Assembly: GCA_023389055.1 (NCBI GenBank)
Contig: JAEWFA010000037.1
Coordinates: 70,289-134,288, forward strand
DNA from: Pseudomonadota bacterium
Lineage (GTDB): Bacteria > Pseudomonadota > Gammaproteobacteria > Burkholderiales > Burkholderiaceae_E
Reading direction: 5' to 3'
DNA length: 64,000 bases
Shown: positions 1 through 7,928 of the stretch, one piece after another
How the letters are laid out: each line of letters opens with the position of its first letter
Numbering within the stretch: the first letter of the stretch is position 1
The notes under the pieces: generated by a model
The model's input: the letters and a program-made list of their open reading frames with translations, nothing else
Told to the model about the DNA's origin: nothing
Database searches by the model: none
Translations under genes and position numbers: made by a program

Positions 1-1233
1 GGGAAACAACTGACGTCGCACCTCTTCCAGCACTGCGTCGAGCCTCAACATTTCGTCATGTATCAAGGCAAAAGGAATTCGGATCTTGTGGTAGAGCGGA
101 AGTAGAACGAAACTGGGAATCGCGTGTATCACGCCCGCCCACGAAGTCCGGAGCGTTTGAATCGACTTACCGCTTCCGGAGGAGTCATCGGAAGACGAAT
201 GAACCGACATTTCTTCCCAGATCATCCGCGCAAACGGTCCAACTTGATCGTCGTGCCCGTAAATCTTATCGATGCGATTTCCTCGCAATAAGAATCCCGT
301 GGGACTAAGTGCAGGTGCAACGGGATCTCCGAGCGAAAAACCGGTTAAGGCTATCGCGTGAGCCCCCCTATCGCTTGGTTGGTCAGACCCCAAATCGCAT
401 ACCAAGCGCGCGGTCAAGAGGGACGGTATTCTTCCGCGAAGATACGCATACGTAATGCTGTTCAAGCCATAGCGTGAGTTTGCACCTATCACGACAGGCT
501 CAAGTCCGACATGGCGGACCGCATGGGCCATCTGCGTACATGTCAGGCCCGCATTCGGAAATGCGCGAGCACTCGCGGCTAGGAGATCTTCGGGGACGTG
601 ACTGCCCGCCCAGTTCGTGATTTCAACAGGGGAGGGAATCGAGTGCTGGAAAAGCTTTCCCGTGCCCTGAAAGCACGACCAGAGTGCGCTTGTCGCGCAG
701 GCGGCGACGACCGTATCCTGTTCTTGGTACGCTAAACTGTTGACCTCTAGCGACAAACCGAAAAGACCGACGGGATAGGTCCGGAGGCTTGGAAACTGTC
801 GACGTCCACCGTCCGCTGGATACGTTGTCAGGCAGGTGCGTCCGACAATGGTTTGTGGCAGAGGCTTTACTACGACGAACCCTAGATATGCCTCCCGGAG
901 GCACTGCTCGCCGATCCCCTCGGTCGGATTTTCCAGGGTCTCTTCGAACTGGACCGAGTCAAAGGCAACGCTGAAAAAATGAAGGCGCTGCGTGCGCCGC
1001 GAGTAGTCTTGGAAGCAGCGATCGTAATACGCTGCGTGGTCTTCCAAGTAATCGCGATCGACGTAATTGTGCTCCGCGACGATAGTCGAAGCACCTAGTG
1101 CCGCAAAGTACTCTTCGAAATAGACACGGTGCCTCTTGTCGAGCACCAATTCCTTTGTTGCGAGCTGAGACCCATCGACGAAGAGTCTAACTAAATTGTC
1201 AATCCCGTAGGGAAGGACCTCAAATTGATCCAT
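1..1233 (-). CDS. C39/papain-like cysteine peptidase candidate, C-terminus beyond window edge
   Basis: An open frame of 411 codons runs from the ATG at 1233 to the window edge with no stop, so the protein is partial. I do not recognise a named family. The layout suggests a papain/C39-like fold: a cysteine at about residue 179 in AACATSALW at the head of a probable helix, and a histidine at about residue 292 in GAHAIALTGF. These fit a Cys-His dyad. A further conserved-looking stretch, YGHDDQVGPFARM (about 325-337), could give an acidic third residue. There is no signal peptide or membrane segment, so it is probably cytoplasmic. It starts 3 bp after the stop of the 68-aa gene, so the two are probably co-transcribed. 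It sits at the accessory end of an integrative element. A protease role in defence or regulation is inference only. Confidence 0.7.
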   Translation of the reverse strand, partial: MDQFEVLPYGIDNLVRLFVDGSQLATKELVLDKRHRVYFEEYFAALGASTIVAEHNYVDRDYLEDHAAYYDRCFQDYSRRTQRLHFFSVAFDSVQFEETLENPTEGIGEQCLREAYLGFVVVKPLPQTIVGRTCLTTYPADGGRRQFPSLRTYPVGLFGLSLEVNSLAYQEQDTVVAACATSALWSCFQGTGKLFQHSIPSPVEITNWAGSHVPEDLLAASARAFPNAGLTCTQMAHAVRHVGLEPVVIGANSRYGLNSITYAYLRGRIPSLLTARLVCDLGSDQPSDRGAHAIALTGFSLGDPVAPALSPTGFLLRGNRIDKIYGHDDQVGPFARMIWEEMSVHSSSDDSSGSGKSIQTLRTSWAGVIHAIPSFVLLPLYHKIRIPFALIHDEMLRLDAVLEEVRRQLFP

Positions 1234-1236
1234 TTC

Positions 1237-1443
1237 CTATACGGTGATCGGCCGGTTCAACTCCTCACGGCGCACCTCGCGCTCTCGGTTTAACACCGCG
1301 ATGGATCGGTGAGCAACATCGGCCGCGGAGCTGATTAAGCTATCAACGTCACTCGATTGGGACCACTCAACAAGTTGCTCCGACAAAGAGCTGTAGAGAG
1401 GCGTTTTGTTAGTACTTGAGCGAGCTGCACGATCCATCGCCAC
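1237..1443 (-). CDS. small protein co-encoded with the cysteine-peptidase candidate
   Basis: A 68-residue frame with ATG at 1443 and stop at 1237, lying 3 bp ahead of the peptidase-like gene. It is polar and helix-prone, with an Arg/Glu-rich C-terminal stretch (LNREREVRREELNRP). There is no signal peptide, cysteine or recognisable domain. The tight spacing suggests translational coupling, and a small partner of the larger protein is plausible, for example an inhibitor or a substrate. It could instead be a leader ORF. No family is recognised. Confidence 0.5.
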   Translation of the reverse strand: MAMDRAARSSTNKTPLYSSLSEQLVEWSQSSDVDSLISSAADVAHRSIAVLNREREVRREELNRPITV

Positions 1444-1621
1444 TCCTTGGCAAACCCTTCATTGTAGTGAACCCAAGAACGTTCGTCAACTCAGGAGCGT
1501 TCTCTTGACAACTGCAGCGACTGTAAGTCGCCCCGAAGAAAACAGCAAGTAGCGAAGGCGGCCTGCACCGGGGAAGGCTTTGTTCGCGGCCGTAAAGCCA
1601 CAAAGTGCCTATAATTTAGGC

Positions 1622-2044
1622 ATGCTCGCATTGACGCCAAAACAACAGCTTTTTGTAGCTGAGTATGTAATTGACCACAACGGCGCGGCCGCCGCGGTGC
1701 GCGCCGGATACTCTGCGCGCTCGGGCAAGCAGATCGCCAACGAGCTACTGACCAAACCTGACCTCCGGGCGGCTGTAGCGGCCCAAGAGGCGCTCGTGGC
1801 AGCCGAGGTGGGCATGACCCGCCAGCGGGTCGTGCGAGAGCTTCTGGAGGCTGTAGAACTCGCCCGTAAGCAGGCGAACCCGGCCGGCATGATCGCTGGC
1901 TGGCGAGAGATCGCGCGGATCTGCGGGCTGTACGCGCCCGAGCGGCTGACGGTCGGCGTCGAAGCAGTCGGGACGGAGAATGACTTCGTCCGCATGTCGG
2001 ACACGGAGTTGCTGGCGATCGTGGCGGACACTGGCACCGACTAG
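1622..2044 (+). CDS. orphan phage terminase small subunit (Terminase_2-like)
   Basis: A 140-residue protein. Its N-terminus, LTPKQQLFVAEYVIDHNGAA followed by AVRAGYSARSGKQIANELL, has the typical HTH signature of phage terminase small subunits, which recognise the packaging site on DNA. The start was set at ATG 1622 because the homology begins there; an in-frame start at 1580 would add 14 unrelated residues. No large terminase, portal or capsid gene is nearby, so this is an orphan. An orphan TerS beside an integrase, AlpA-like and primase set is a known feature of phage satellites, where it redirects helper-phage packaging. It may equally be a prophage leftover. It lies on the opposite strand to its immediate neighbours. 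Confidence 0.8.
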   Translation: MLALTPKQQLFVAEYVIDHNGAAAAVRAGYSARSGKQIANELLTKPDLRAAVAAQEALVAAEVGMTRQRVVRELLEAVELARKQANPAGMIAGWREIARICGLYAPERLTVGVEAVGTENDFVRMSDTELLAIVADTGTD

Positions 2045-2142
2045 TGTGACCTCGAATACAAAGTCTGCCGAGGTGCGGGTCGTGCGCAGTGGCCCTTTAC
2101 ACAACGACTGAGCAGCCGCCGAGAGTTGACCACGACTAGCTC

Positions 2143-2907
2143 TCACGCGGCTTGGATGTCACCTAGGCGCGAGCCGTACACGAGCTGATCGCCGACTACG
2201 CGGATCGCGTCGCTCGTCTTGAGCCTGTCGATGACAGCCTGAACCTTATCTGGCGCAGACTCGGGGCCGATCCTGGACTGGATATGACGCTCCAGTGCCT
2301 GGAGGTTACGAGGCCGGTTAGGCGCAGCCAAGTCGGCTCGTACATCACGATAGATCGAGATCACTGGCTTCGCCGCCCTGTGCTTCTTTTTCGGCGCGAG
2401 CGCGGGCACCGGCTTGGTAGCAGGTGCCTTTTTCGCCTGCACGTCCTTGCGAACAGCGACCTTCTTCGGTGTCCCCGTTTTCTTCGCCCGAGACTTCGGA
2501 GTCGCGTTCGCTGCGGGCGCACTCTGCGTCATGTTCGAGTCCGACACGATCGACGCCGACTCCAAGGCCGCGACCCGCCTCAGGGAGAATCCGAGCAACC
2601 TTGCGTGCTTGATCACCGGGTCGTATCCGTGGTCCTTCGACAGCAGGACGTACTTGGATGTGGCGTTACGCGACGCCAGGTAGCCCAGGTAGAAGACGAG
2701 ATGGAAATCCAGTGAGTTGGGGCCGGGGCGCGAGATTGGCACCAGTGTCACGCGATCACCGAGAGCTGCAAACGCGGCTAGAAGTTTCTGCTGCTGTGGG
2801 CTGTAAAAAATCCACGCCGCGCCGTCGACGCCTATCCATAGGTCGACTGCTTGTGCAGTGGGCTGCACGTTCTCTAGGTCGATGAGCAGGTGCACTTCAG
2901 TCGCCAA
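2143..2907 (-). CDS. NYN/PIN-like putative RNase with C-terminal winged-helix-like domain
   Basis: A 254-residue protein. The N-terminal 115 residues look like a NYN/PIN-type nuclease: an acidic IDLENV at residues 9-14, NSLDFHLVFYLGYLA in the middle, and a late acidic SKDHGYDP. These would give the Asp residues of a metal-dependent RNase site. A Lys/Ala/Pro-rich linker (about 125-185) follows, with repeated KK/AKK motifs that could contact nucleic acid. The last 65 residues (from about 190) resemble a small winged-helix or OST-HTH-like RNA-binding module. It starts 16 bp after the stop of the 245-aa gene, so they probably form an operon. Within an integrative element, an RNA-targeting defence or toxin role is plausible but inferred. 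Confidence 0.65.
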   Translation of the reverse strand: MATEVHLLIDLENVQPTAQAVDLWIGVDGAAWIFYSPQQQKLLAAFAALGDRVTLVPISRPGPNSLDFHLVFYLGYLASRNATSKYVLLSKDHGYDPVIKHARLLGFSLRRVAALESASIVSDSNMTQSAPAANATPKSRAKKTGTPKKVAVRKDVQAKKAPATKPVPALAPKKKHRAAKPVISIYRDVRADLAAPNRPRNLQALERHIQSRIGPESAPDKVQAVIDRLKTSDAIRVVGDQLVYGSRLGDIQAA

Positions 2908-2923
2908 GCCTCGAACGGGCGCG

Positions 2924-3661
2924 TCAAGTCACGCTTTCGTCGACAAGCACCGGCACCAAGTCCTCGGGGTACCACATCTTCCCGATCCGTGAAGCGGCTT
3001 GCGGCGCAAGAAGGCGACCGTCATCGAGTCTGCGCAAGAGCCGCTCAGGCAAGACTCTGCCCGCCACGCGAATCCGGAGCGACTCCGCGATCTGGACTAC
3101 TCGGCACATGCTGATGAGACAGTGACCGTGTTCCAGTGGCCAATTCTCGGACAGCAGCCAGTACCGGTTCAACTCCTTGTCGTCGAAAGAAGGCGTCGCC
3201 TCCGAGTAGAGGAGACACAAGACACCGGCGCGCGCGAAGTCGTCTGGCGCTAGCGCGCTGGAACTCCAAACCATCACCGTTCTGGTATCGACGGACGGCG
3301 CTACTGCCTTGCGCCGCCGAAACCAATCGGCGTAGCGCTCTTCGTCCTTGTACCCGTCGACACGCAGGTGCGGGCCACGGCTCACACCGTCCAGCCACCC
3401 GCGGTCAAGGGCCAAGAACTCAGCTGCCCAGTCCAACAACGAAGGCGTTATTGCTTCTCTGAGCTTGTCGGGCGTAGAGAACAACGATGGCGGGATTTGC
3501 AGTTCAACAGGCAGTACGCGAGCGATCTGTTGTCGTGCAATGCCGTACGCCTCGAAGACAGCGATCAGTCGCTTGGCTTGCCCGCGGACGGGATCTCGTC
3601 TGTCCTGAACGAGGTCAATGCCGCGTTCCAACAGTCCGATCCACTTGGGCGCATCCAGCAT
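2924..3661 (-). CDS. hypothetical protein, partner of the NYN/PIN-like protein
   Basis: A 245-residue protein I do not recognise. It is predicted soluble and mainly helical in its first third (residues 1-60), with RLIAVFEAYGIARQQIARVL looking like a helix-turn-helix. The second half is Trp-rich (ENRYW-like stretches such as NRYWLLSENWPLEHGH). It has no signal peptide or membrane segment and no obvious catalytic triad. It is the upstream gene of a two-gene unit with the NYN/PIN-like gene, separated by 16 bp. It could be a regulator, a sensor or an antitoxin for that nuclease. The role is unknown. Confidence 0.6.
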   Translation of the reverse strand: MLDAPKWIGLLERGIDLVQDRRDPVRGQAKRLIAVFEAYGIARQQIARVLPVELQIPPSLFSTPDKLREAITPSLLDWAAEFLALDRGWLDGVSRGPHLRVDGYKDEERYADWFRRRKAVAPSVDTRTVMVWSSSALAPDDFARAGVLCLLYSEATPSFDDKELNRYWLLSENWPLEHGHCLISMCRVVQIAESLRIRVAGRVLPERLLRRLDDGRLLAPQAASRIGKMWYPEDLVPVLVDESVT

Positions 3662-4082
3662 GAGCCTCTCAACTCAACGTGCTTGTCCGAGGCCGTCCGC
3701 GCTGCGTACTACGCATGCGAAGCGACCGCGCCATCCGGATCTGTGTCATCCATGCAGATGCGGCGGCTCTTGATCGGCTTCTGGTGAACATCTGGCATGC
3801 GTTCCGGCTGGCATTCGAGCGACGGTCATTCTCGCCAAGACGCGCGCGAGCGCATCACTCGAGCCGGACAAGTGGAAGTTGTCGGCCGACGAGCAACGAA
3901 CTGTGACAAGACAAAAGAGCCAGGCGATCACACCACAAGAGCGCAGCCGGTAGCACTAAAGATAATGTGGGGGGCCTGCGATGTAGACTCAGCGAGTTCG
4001 TTTCACGGTAACAGCAGCTTCCGCTTCGCTAATCGATTGGGCGCGTCGATGTTCCGCCTGCTCTTCGGTATCCGAGAACAAC
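3662..4082 (+). other. intergenic stretch between divergent genes
   Basis: About 420 bp between the start of the 245-aa gene (minus strand) and the start of mrr (plus strand). I see no coding frame with a family signature, no RNA gene and no clear dyad. It most likely carries the two divergent promoters. Confidence 0.4.
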
Positions 4083-5009
4083 ATGACCGTTCCGACCTAC
4101 GACAAGTTCATCGAGCCCATCTTGCGATTCCTGGCTACTAAGCCGGAGGGCGCTCCTGCTCGGGAAGCACATGAGGCTGCAGCCCAAGCACTCGGCATCT
4201 CAGACGCAGACCGACAAGCACTTGTGCCGAGCGGCGGACAACCGGTGTACAAGAACCGGGCTGGATGGGCGCACGACCGCCTAAAGCGAGCGGGACTATC
4301 CAGCAGCCCCAGGCGGGGCATCTGGCGTCTGACGAGCGAAGGAATCGCGTTCGCCGCCAATCATGCGCAGCCCCTCTCGGTTGAAGCAGTGGAGCAGCTG
4401 GCGACTGAATTTATGGATGTCCGCCTCCGACCTTCGACATCCGACCTTGTCAACGCTCCCGCTGGATACCCTCCGTCACCTGACTTGGCCGTGTCGAGCC
4501 CGGACGACCGTCTGGGTGAGGCCCTGTCGGAGTTGCGTCGATCGGTGGCAGCCGAGCTGCTGGAGTCGCTCGCCTCCGTCTCGCCCACCTTCTTCGAAAC
4601 GATTGTGCTGGATCTACTGCACCGCATGGGCTACGGCGCGAATCGAGCCGATCTGCAGCGCGTGGGCGGCTCCGGCGATGGCGGGATCGACGGCGTGATA
4701 TCGCTCGACAAGCTAGGACTCGAAAAGGTGTACGTCCAGGCGAAACGCTGGCAGGGCGTTGTTGGGCGGCCCGAAGTTCAAGGGTTCTACGGCGCGCTTG
4801 CGGGACAAAGGGCCAACAAGGGGGTCTTCATCACAACGTCCGCCTACACCACGCAGGCAGTCGAGTTCGCGAAGTCGGTCGAGCGCGTTGTCCTGATTGA
4901 CGGAGCCCGTCTCGCTCAGCTCATGATCGATCATGAGGTCGGCGTCCAGACGCGAACGGTAAAGATTCCGAAGATCGACAGCGACTACTTCGACGAAGAG
5001 TCAACCTAA
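4083..5009 (+). CDS. mrr: Mrr-type restriction endonuclease (type IV-like)
   Basis: A 308-residue cytoplasmic nuclease of the Mrr family, which cleaves DNA carrying modified bases. Residues 1-95 match the Mrr N-terminal winged-helix region (Mrr_N). Residues about 155-300 form the PD-(D/E)xK catalytic domain, with Glu at about 172 (FETIVLDLLHRMGYGA), GDGGIDGVI at 198-206 carrying the catalytic Asp, and QAKRW from 219 carrying the Glu/Gln-x-Lys element. Length is normal for the family, and all expected catalytic residues are present, so it should be active. It is followed after 122 bp by the DUF4145-like gene on the same strand. It is typical anti-phage cargo of a mobile element. Confidence 0.9.
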   Translation: MTVPTYDKFIEPILRFLATKPEGAPAREAHEAAAQALGISDADRQALVPSGGQPVYKNRAGWAHDRLKRAGLSSSPRRGIWRLTSEGIAFAANHAQPLSVEAVEQLATEFMDVRLRPSTSDLVNAPAGYPPSPDLAVSSPDDRLGEALSELRRSVAAELLESLASVSPTFFETIVLDLLHRMGYGANRADLQRVGGSGDGGIDGVISLDKLGLEKVYVQAKRWQGVVGRPEVQGFYGALAGQRANKGVFITTSAYTTQAVEFAKSVERVVLIDGARLAQLMIDHEVGVQTRTVKIPKIDSDYFDEEST

Positions 5010-5131
5010 CGAACTCGTTGGTTTGTGCACCGCTTTCAATCGCGTTCTTCTCGCCATGGAGTCGACGCTGGTGGCAACAACCCTGCGGACCATGTGCTTG
5101 ATGTGTGGGTTTTTTCAACCAATCCGCTCTG

Positions 5132-6091
5132 ATGCCTGAATCGATCTCCTCGACTCTCGCAGTTGCCAAGCAGGCGTTCGAGGAGCTGACACAACTAGTG
5201 TCGCTCGACGAACTCGACCAACAAGAGTTCGGGGACGGAGCGAAGCGCAGCAGAGTCGAACAGCTGCTGAAGACATTGCACGAAGCGGTCCATTCAACTC
5301 GGCGTGCCTTGGGCGGCCCCGGCCCTGCTTCCGCTGATCCCCCGGTGCTTACGCTGCCTGTCTCGCATCGGCGTTTCTACAGAGACGTGCTTCTGCCGCA
5401 AGGCAAGGCCCTGCAACGAGCGTACCTCGAGATCTCCGGCCTCGGCCTGTTGGTTCCTTTCGTCGAAGACTCCGACGAAGAGGAGAAGCCGCATCAGGTG
5501 CGCGAAGCACTCTCGGCCGCATTGGAACGCTGGAGCGTGATGCTCGACGACGACGAACGCTTTGCGTTGTACGAGCGAGGCATCGATCTAGAAGGGGCCG
5601 AGCGTCTCGTCGACCTGCCACTGTTCCAGCCCGATGATTGGCTAAGAAACGTCGCATTACTGCAACCGGTTCTCGTAGCCGGGTCGCCACAAGCACTACG
5701 CAACCATGTGCGCGTTCGGCTTACCGAAATCTATCGGGCTTTTGCCTATGGTCTTTGGATGGCTGCGATCGCCCTTTCTCGATCCCTTGTGGAGTTTTCC
5801 CTCGTCAACCACGCATCCCGCATTGGGATCGAGCTTACGTATTCAGGCCGTGATGGTCGGGCGCGCGACAAGTCGCTCGCACAGTTGGGAGAAGAGTTCG
5901 CAGCCAAGATGCCACGGCTTACGGCTGCCATCGACGCGGTGCGTGAGACAGGCAACCGAATTCTTCACCCGAAGAAGCGCGACGTGATTGCGTATCCGAA
6001 GGTCATGCGCGCGGAAGCACTCGACTGCATCCGTGCCGCTCAAACCATCGTCGAGACGCTGCAATCCGACGCGGGGCAAGGCAGCGACTAA
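5132..6091 (+). CDS. DUF4145/HEPN-like protein
   Basis: A 319-residue protein from ATG 5132; a GTG at 5105 would add nine residues. The N-terminal two-thirds match nothing I recognise and are acidic and helical. The last 120 residues (YRAFAYGLWMAAIALSRSLV to RETGNRILHPKKRDV) look like the DUF4145 module. That is a HEPN-related helical fold, with the R-x-x-GN-x-x-x-H motif in AVRETGNRILHP. HEPN proteins are often RNases or RNA-binding components of defence and toxin systems. The gene follows mrr on the same strand. Whether the two work together is unknown. Confidence 0.6.
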   Translation: MPESISSTLAVAKQAFEELTQLVSLDELDQQEFGDGAKRSRVEQLLKTLHEAVHSTRRALGGPGPASADPPVLTLPVSHRRFYRDVLLPQGKALQRAYLEISGLGLLVPFVEDSDEEEKPHQVREALSAALERWSVMLDDDERFALYERGIDLEGAERLVDLPLFQPDDWLRNVALLQPVLVAGSPQALRNHVRVRLTEIYRAFAYGLWMAAIALSRSLVEFSLVNHASRIGIELTYSGRDGRARDKSLAQLGEEFAAKMPRLTAAIDAVRETGNRILHPKKRDVIAYPKVMRAEALDCIRAAQTIVETLQSDAGQGSD

Positions 6092-6471
6092 CTAAAGCGC
6101 GCGCTAGCGCGATCTTGTTCGTCGCCGCTCGTCCCTTCGAAGCGCGCCGCATCCTTCATCGACCGAGATCTTGAACCTGCTCTCGTTGAAGAAAGCGCCT
6201 TGTCCGAACCAGACAGCGCGCCGTTTGCGGTCGAAGTTCGCCCGGCGTTGGTGAGTAGATCGAGCAGCTCTCGTGCGGCGTGCTCGTTGATCTCATCATG
6301 CGTCATGACGCGACTTTGCACGACGCAAGACTCCTGCTGTAGTCGCCCAATGACCTAAGCCGAAAGGACGATATGCGTTGGCTCTGGAGCCCGAAGCCGG
6401 CACCGTTGCCACTCGGTCCTGCGCTGCCTATCGATAGGTCATCCACCGACTTCGAGTAAGAGGAGAATCGC
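6092..6471 (+). other. intergenic stretch before the 395-aa gene
   Basis: About 380 bp without a convincing gene. A 77-codon minus-strand frame is present but has no RBS or family match and reads like chance coding in GC-rich DNA. The last part must hold the promoter and RBS (AGGAG near 6460) of the downstream gene. Confidence 0.4.
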
Positions 6472-7659
6472 GTGCCTGAGGATGAACGACGACCCGTCGA
6501 TTGGAACACGCTGTACGAGGAGGTTTGGGCGCAGCCCGTGAAGATCGTGGCCGAGCGCTACGGTCTTTCCGACGTTGGACTTGCCAAGCTCTGTAGGAGA
6601 CTGGAGATCCCAGTACCCAGCCGCGGCTACTGGGCGAAGGTGAAGGCGGGACGAATCATGCGGAAGGTTCCCCTCAAGCCGCTCAGTAAATCATCGGTGC
6701 CGTCGCGAGGACCCACACCGCTGTCGCCCGAGCAGATTGATAAGCGCACCGCCGTCAAGCGATCCGTCGCGAAAGTCACCGAATCCCGACCGGAGCGTGA
6801 AGTTCCAGCGGACCTCCTCTCGCCACATCCGCTCGTGCATGAAGCTGAGAAGCGGCTCAAACAGCGCGAAGGATGGGACAGCGAGACAGGACTGCGGAGC
6901 GCTCCGAAAGAAGTGCTGCATCTAGACGTAACGCGTGGCAGTCTCGACCGAGCGCTGCGACTCGTCGATACGCTGCTGAAGACGTTGGAGGTAGCCGGCA
7001 TAGCGGTTCACATTGATCGCGACAAGGCAAGGACGGTACTGGGCTCAAACGGAACACAGGTTGACCTAACGATCACGGAAAAGGTGAGCCGAACGGAACA
7101 TATCCCGACGCCCTCCGAGAAGCGTGCGCGCGATCGGTACCACAGCTCATTTCGTAACGGGATACGCGCCGAATACCCGCACATTCAGCGGTTCGACTAC
7201 CAGGCCACGGGGCGGTTAACGATTTCCGTGCACGGGTGGCCGACTCGAAACTGGAATGACACCGCACACACCAGCCTCGACGACAGGATGAACGAAGTAG
7301 TCAGCGGCGTCGTTGCCTTGATCGAGGAGGTTCGCGCCCGTGAGGCAGAGATGGCCCGCAAGGCCGAGGAACGCCGACTTGCGCAAGTTCGCTACGAGCA
7401 GGAAATGCGGCGGCGTCAGGACGAACGCGACCGACTCGGCACTCTGCGGCGAGAGGCAGCGCGCTTTCGCCGTGCCAGTGAACTGCGCGACTACATTGCC
7501 GCCGTTGAGGAGGCAGCGCGTCGTGCAGGCGAGATGTTGCCTGAGCGGCTGGAATGGATCACATGGGCGCGGGCCAAGGCCGACTGGGTCGATCCACTCA
7601 ACCACATTAGCGATCTCATCCTAGATGCGCCCGAGCCCAAGCGTCCGAGTCTTTGGTAG
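6472..7659 (+). CDS. HTH-containing protein of unknown function with coiled coil
   Basis: A 395-residue protein starting at GTG 6472, with AGGAG about nine bases upstream. The N-terminus (DWNTLYEEVWAQPVKIVAER, then YGLSDVGLAKLCRRLEIPVP and SRGYWAKVKAG) is a helix-turn-helix unit seen at the start of many uncharacterised bacterial proteins. The middle has no recognised domain. Residues about 285-350 form a long charged helix rich in Arg and Glu (EEVRAREAEMARKAEERR), probably a coiled coil. No membrane segment or catalytic motif is visible. It is the first plus-strand gene beyond the replication module of the element. I infer a DNA-binding role, with cargo or regulatory function unknown. Confidence 0.6.
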   Translation: MPEDERRPVDWNTLYEEVWAQPVKIVAERYGLSDVGLAKLCRRLEIPVPSRGYWAKVKAGRIMRKVPLKPLSKSSVPSRGPTPLSPEQIDKRTAVKRSVAKVTESRPEREVPADLLSPHPLVHEAEKRLKQREGWDSETGLRSAPKEVLHLDVTRGSLDRALRLVDTLLKTLEVAGIAVHIDRDKARTVLGSNGTQVDLTITEKVSRTEHIPTPSEKRARDRYHSSFRNGIRAEYPHIQRFDYQATGRLTISVHGWPTRNWNDTAHTSLDDRMNEVVSGVVALIEEVRAREAEMARKAEERRLAQVRYEQEMRRRQDERDRLGTLRREAARFRRASELRDYIAAVEEAARRAGEMLPERLEWITWARAKADWVDPLNHISDLILDAPEPKRPSLW

Positions 7660-7819
7660 CGACTGCGTCCGGACGGCTGATGGTGATCATCACAGTCCGC
7701 ACGGGCGAGAGAGCAAAAACCGCACTTCGTGAAGCACTCTACGGTCTTGCCGTGATCGCACATCTCGGTCACCCGCGCTAGCCCCTGCGAGACTTCAGCT
7801 CGACCATTGCACTATCTGT

Positions 7820-7846
7820 AGGCCGCCGCTCATGCGGCGGCGGCCT
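7820..7846. terminator. strong hairpin between convergent genes
   Basis: Perfect 10-bp arms (AGGCCGCCGC and GCGGCGGCCT) with a 7-nt loop, lying between the ends of the 395-aa gene (plus) and the RepA-like gene (minus). No clear T-run follows on either strand, so a bidirectional terminator is plausible but not certain. A second GC palindrome, CCGCGG-CTCG-CCGCGG, lies at about 7913-7928, just past the RepA-like stop. Confidence 0.5.
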
Positions 7847-7928
7847 GCCCCTATACACGCGTCTGCCGCAAGTAAGCGGTTGATTCGTATGTCGTTTTAC
7901 GCGGCATTACATCCGCGGCTCGCCGCGG

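Noticed and set aside
2284..2715. A 143-codon plus-strand frame inside the NYN/PIN-like gene
   Set aside because: It is the antisense shadow of a protein with clear domain motifs on the other strand.
6088..6321. A 77-codon minus-strand frame after the DUF4145-like gene
   Set aside because: No RBS, no conserved motif, and it overlaps the end of the upstream gene. It is likely chance.
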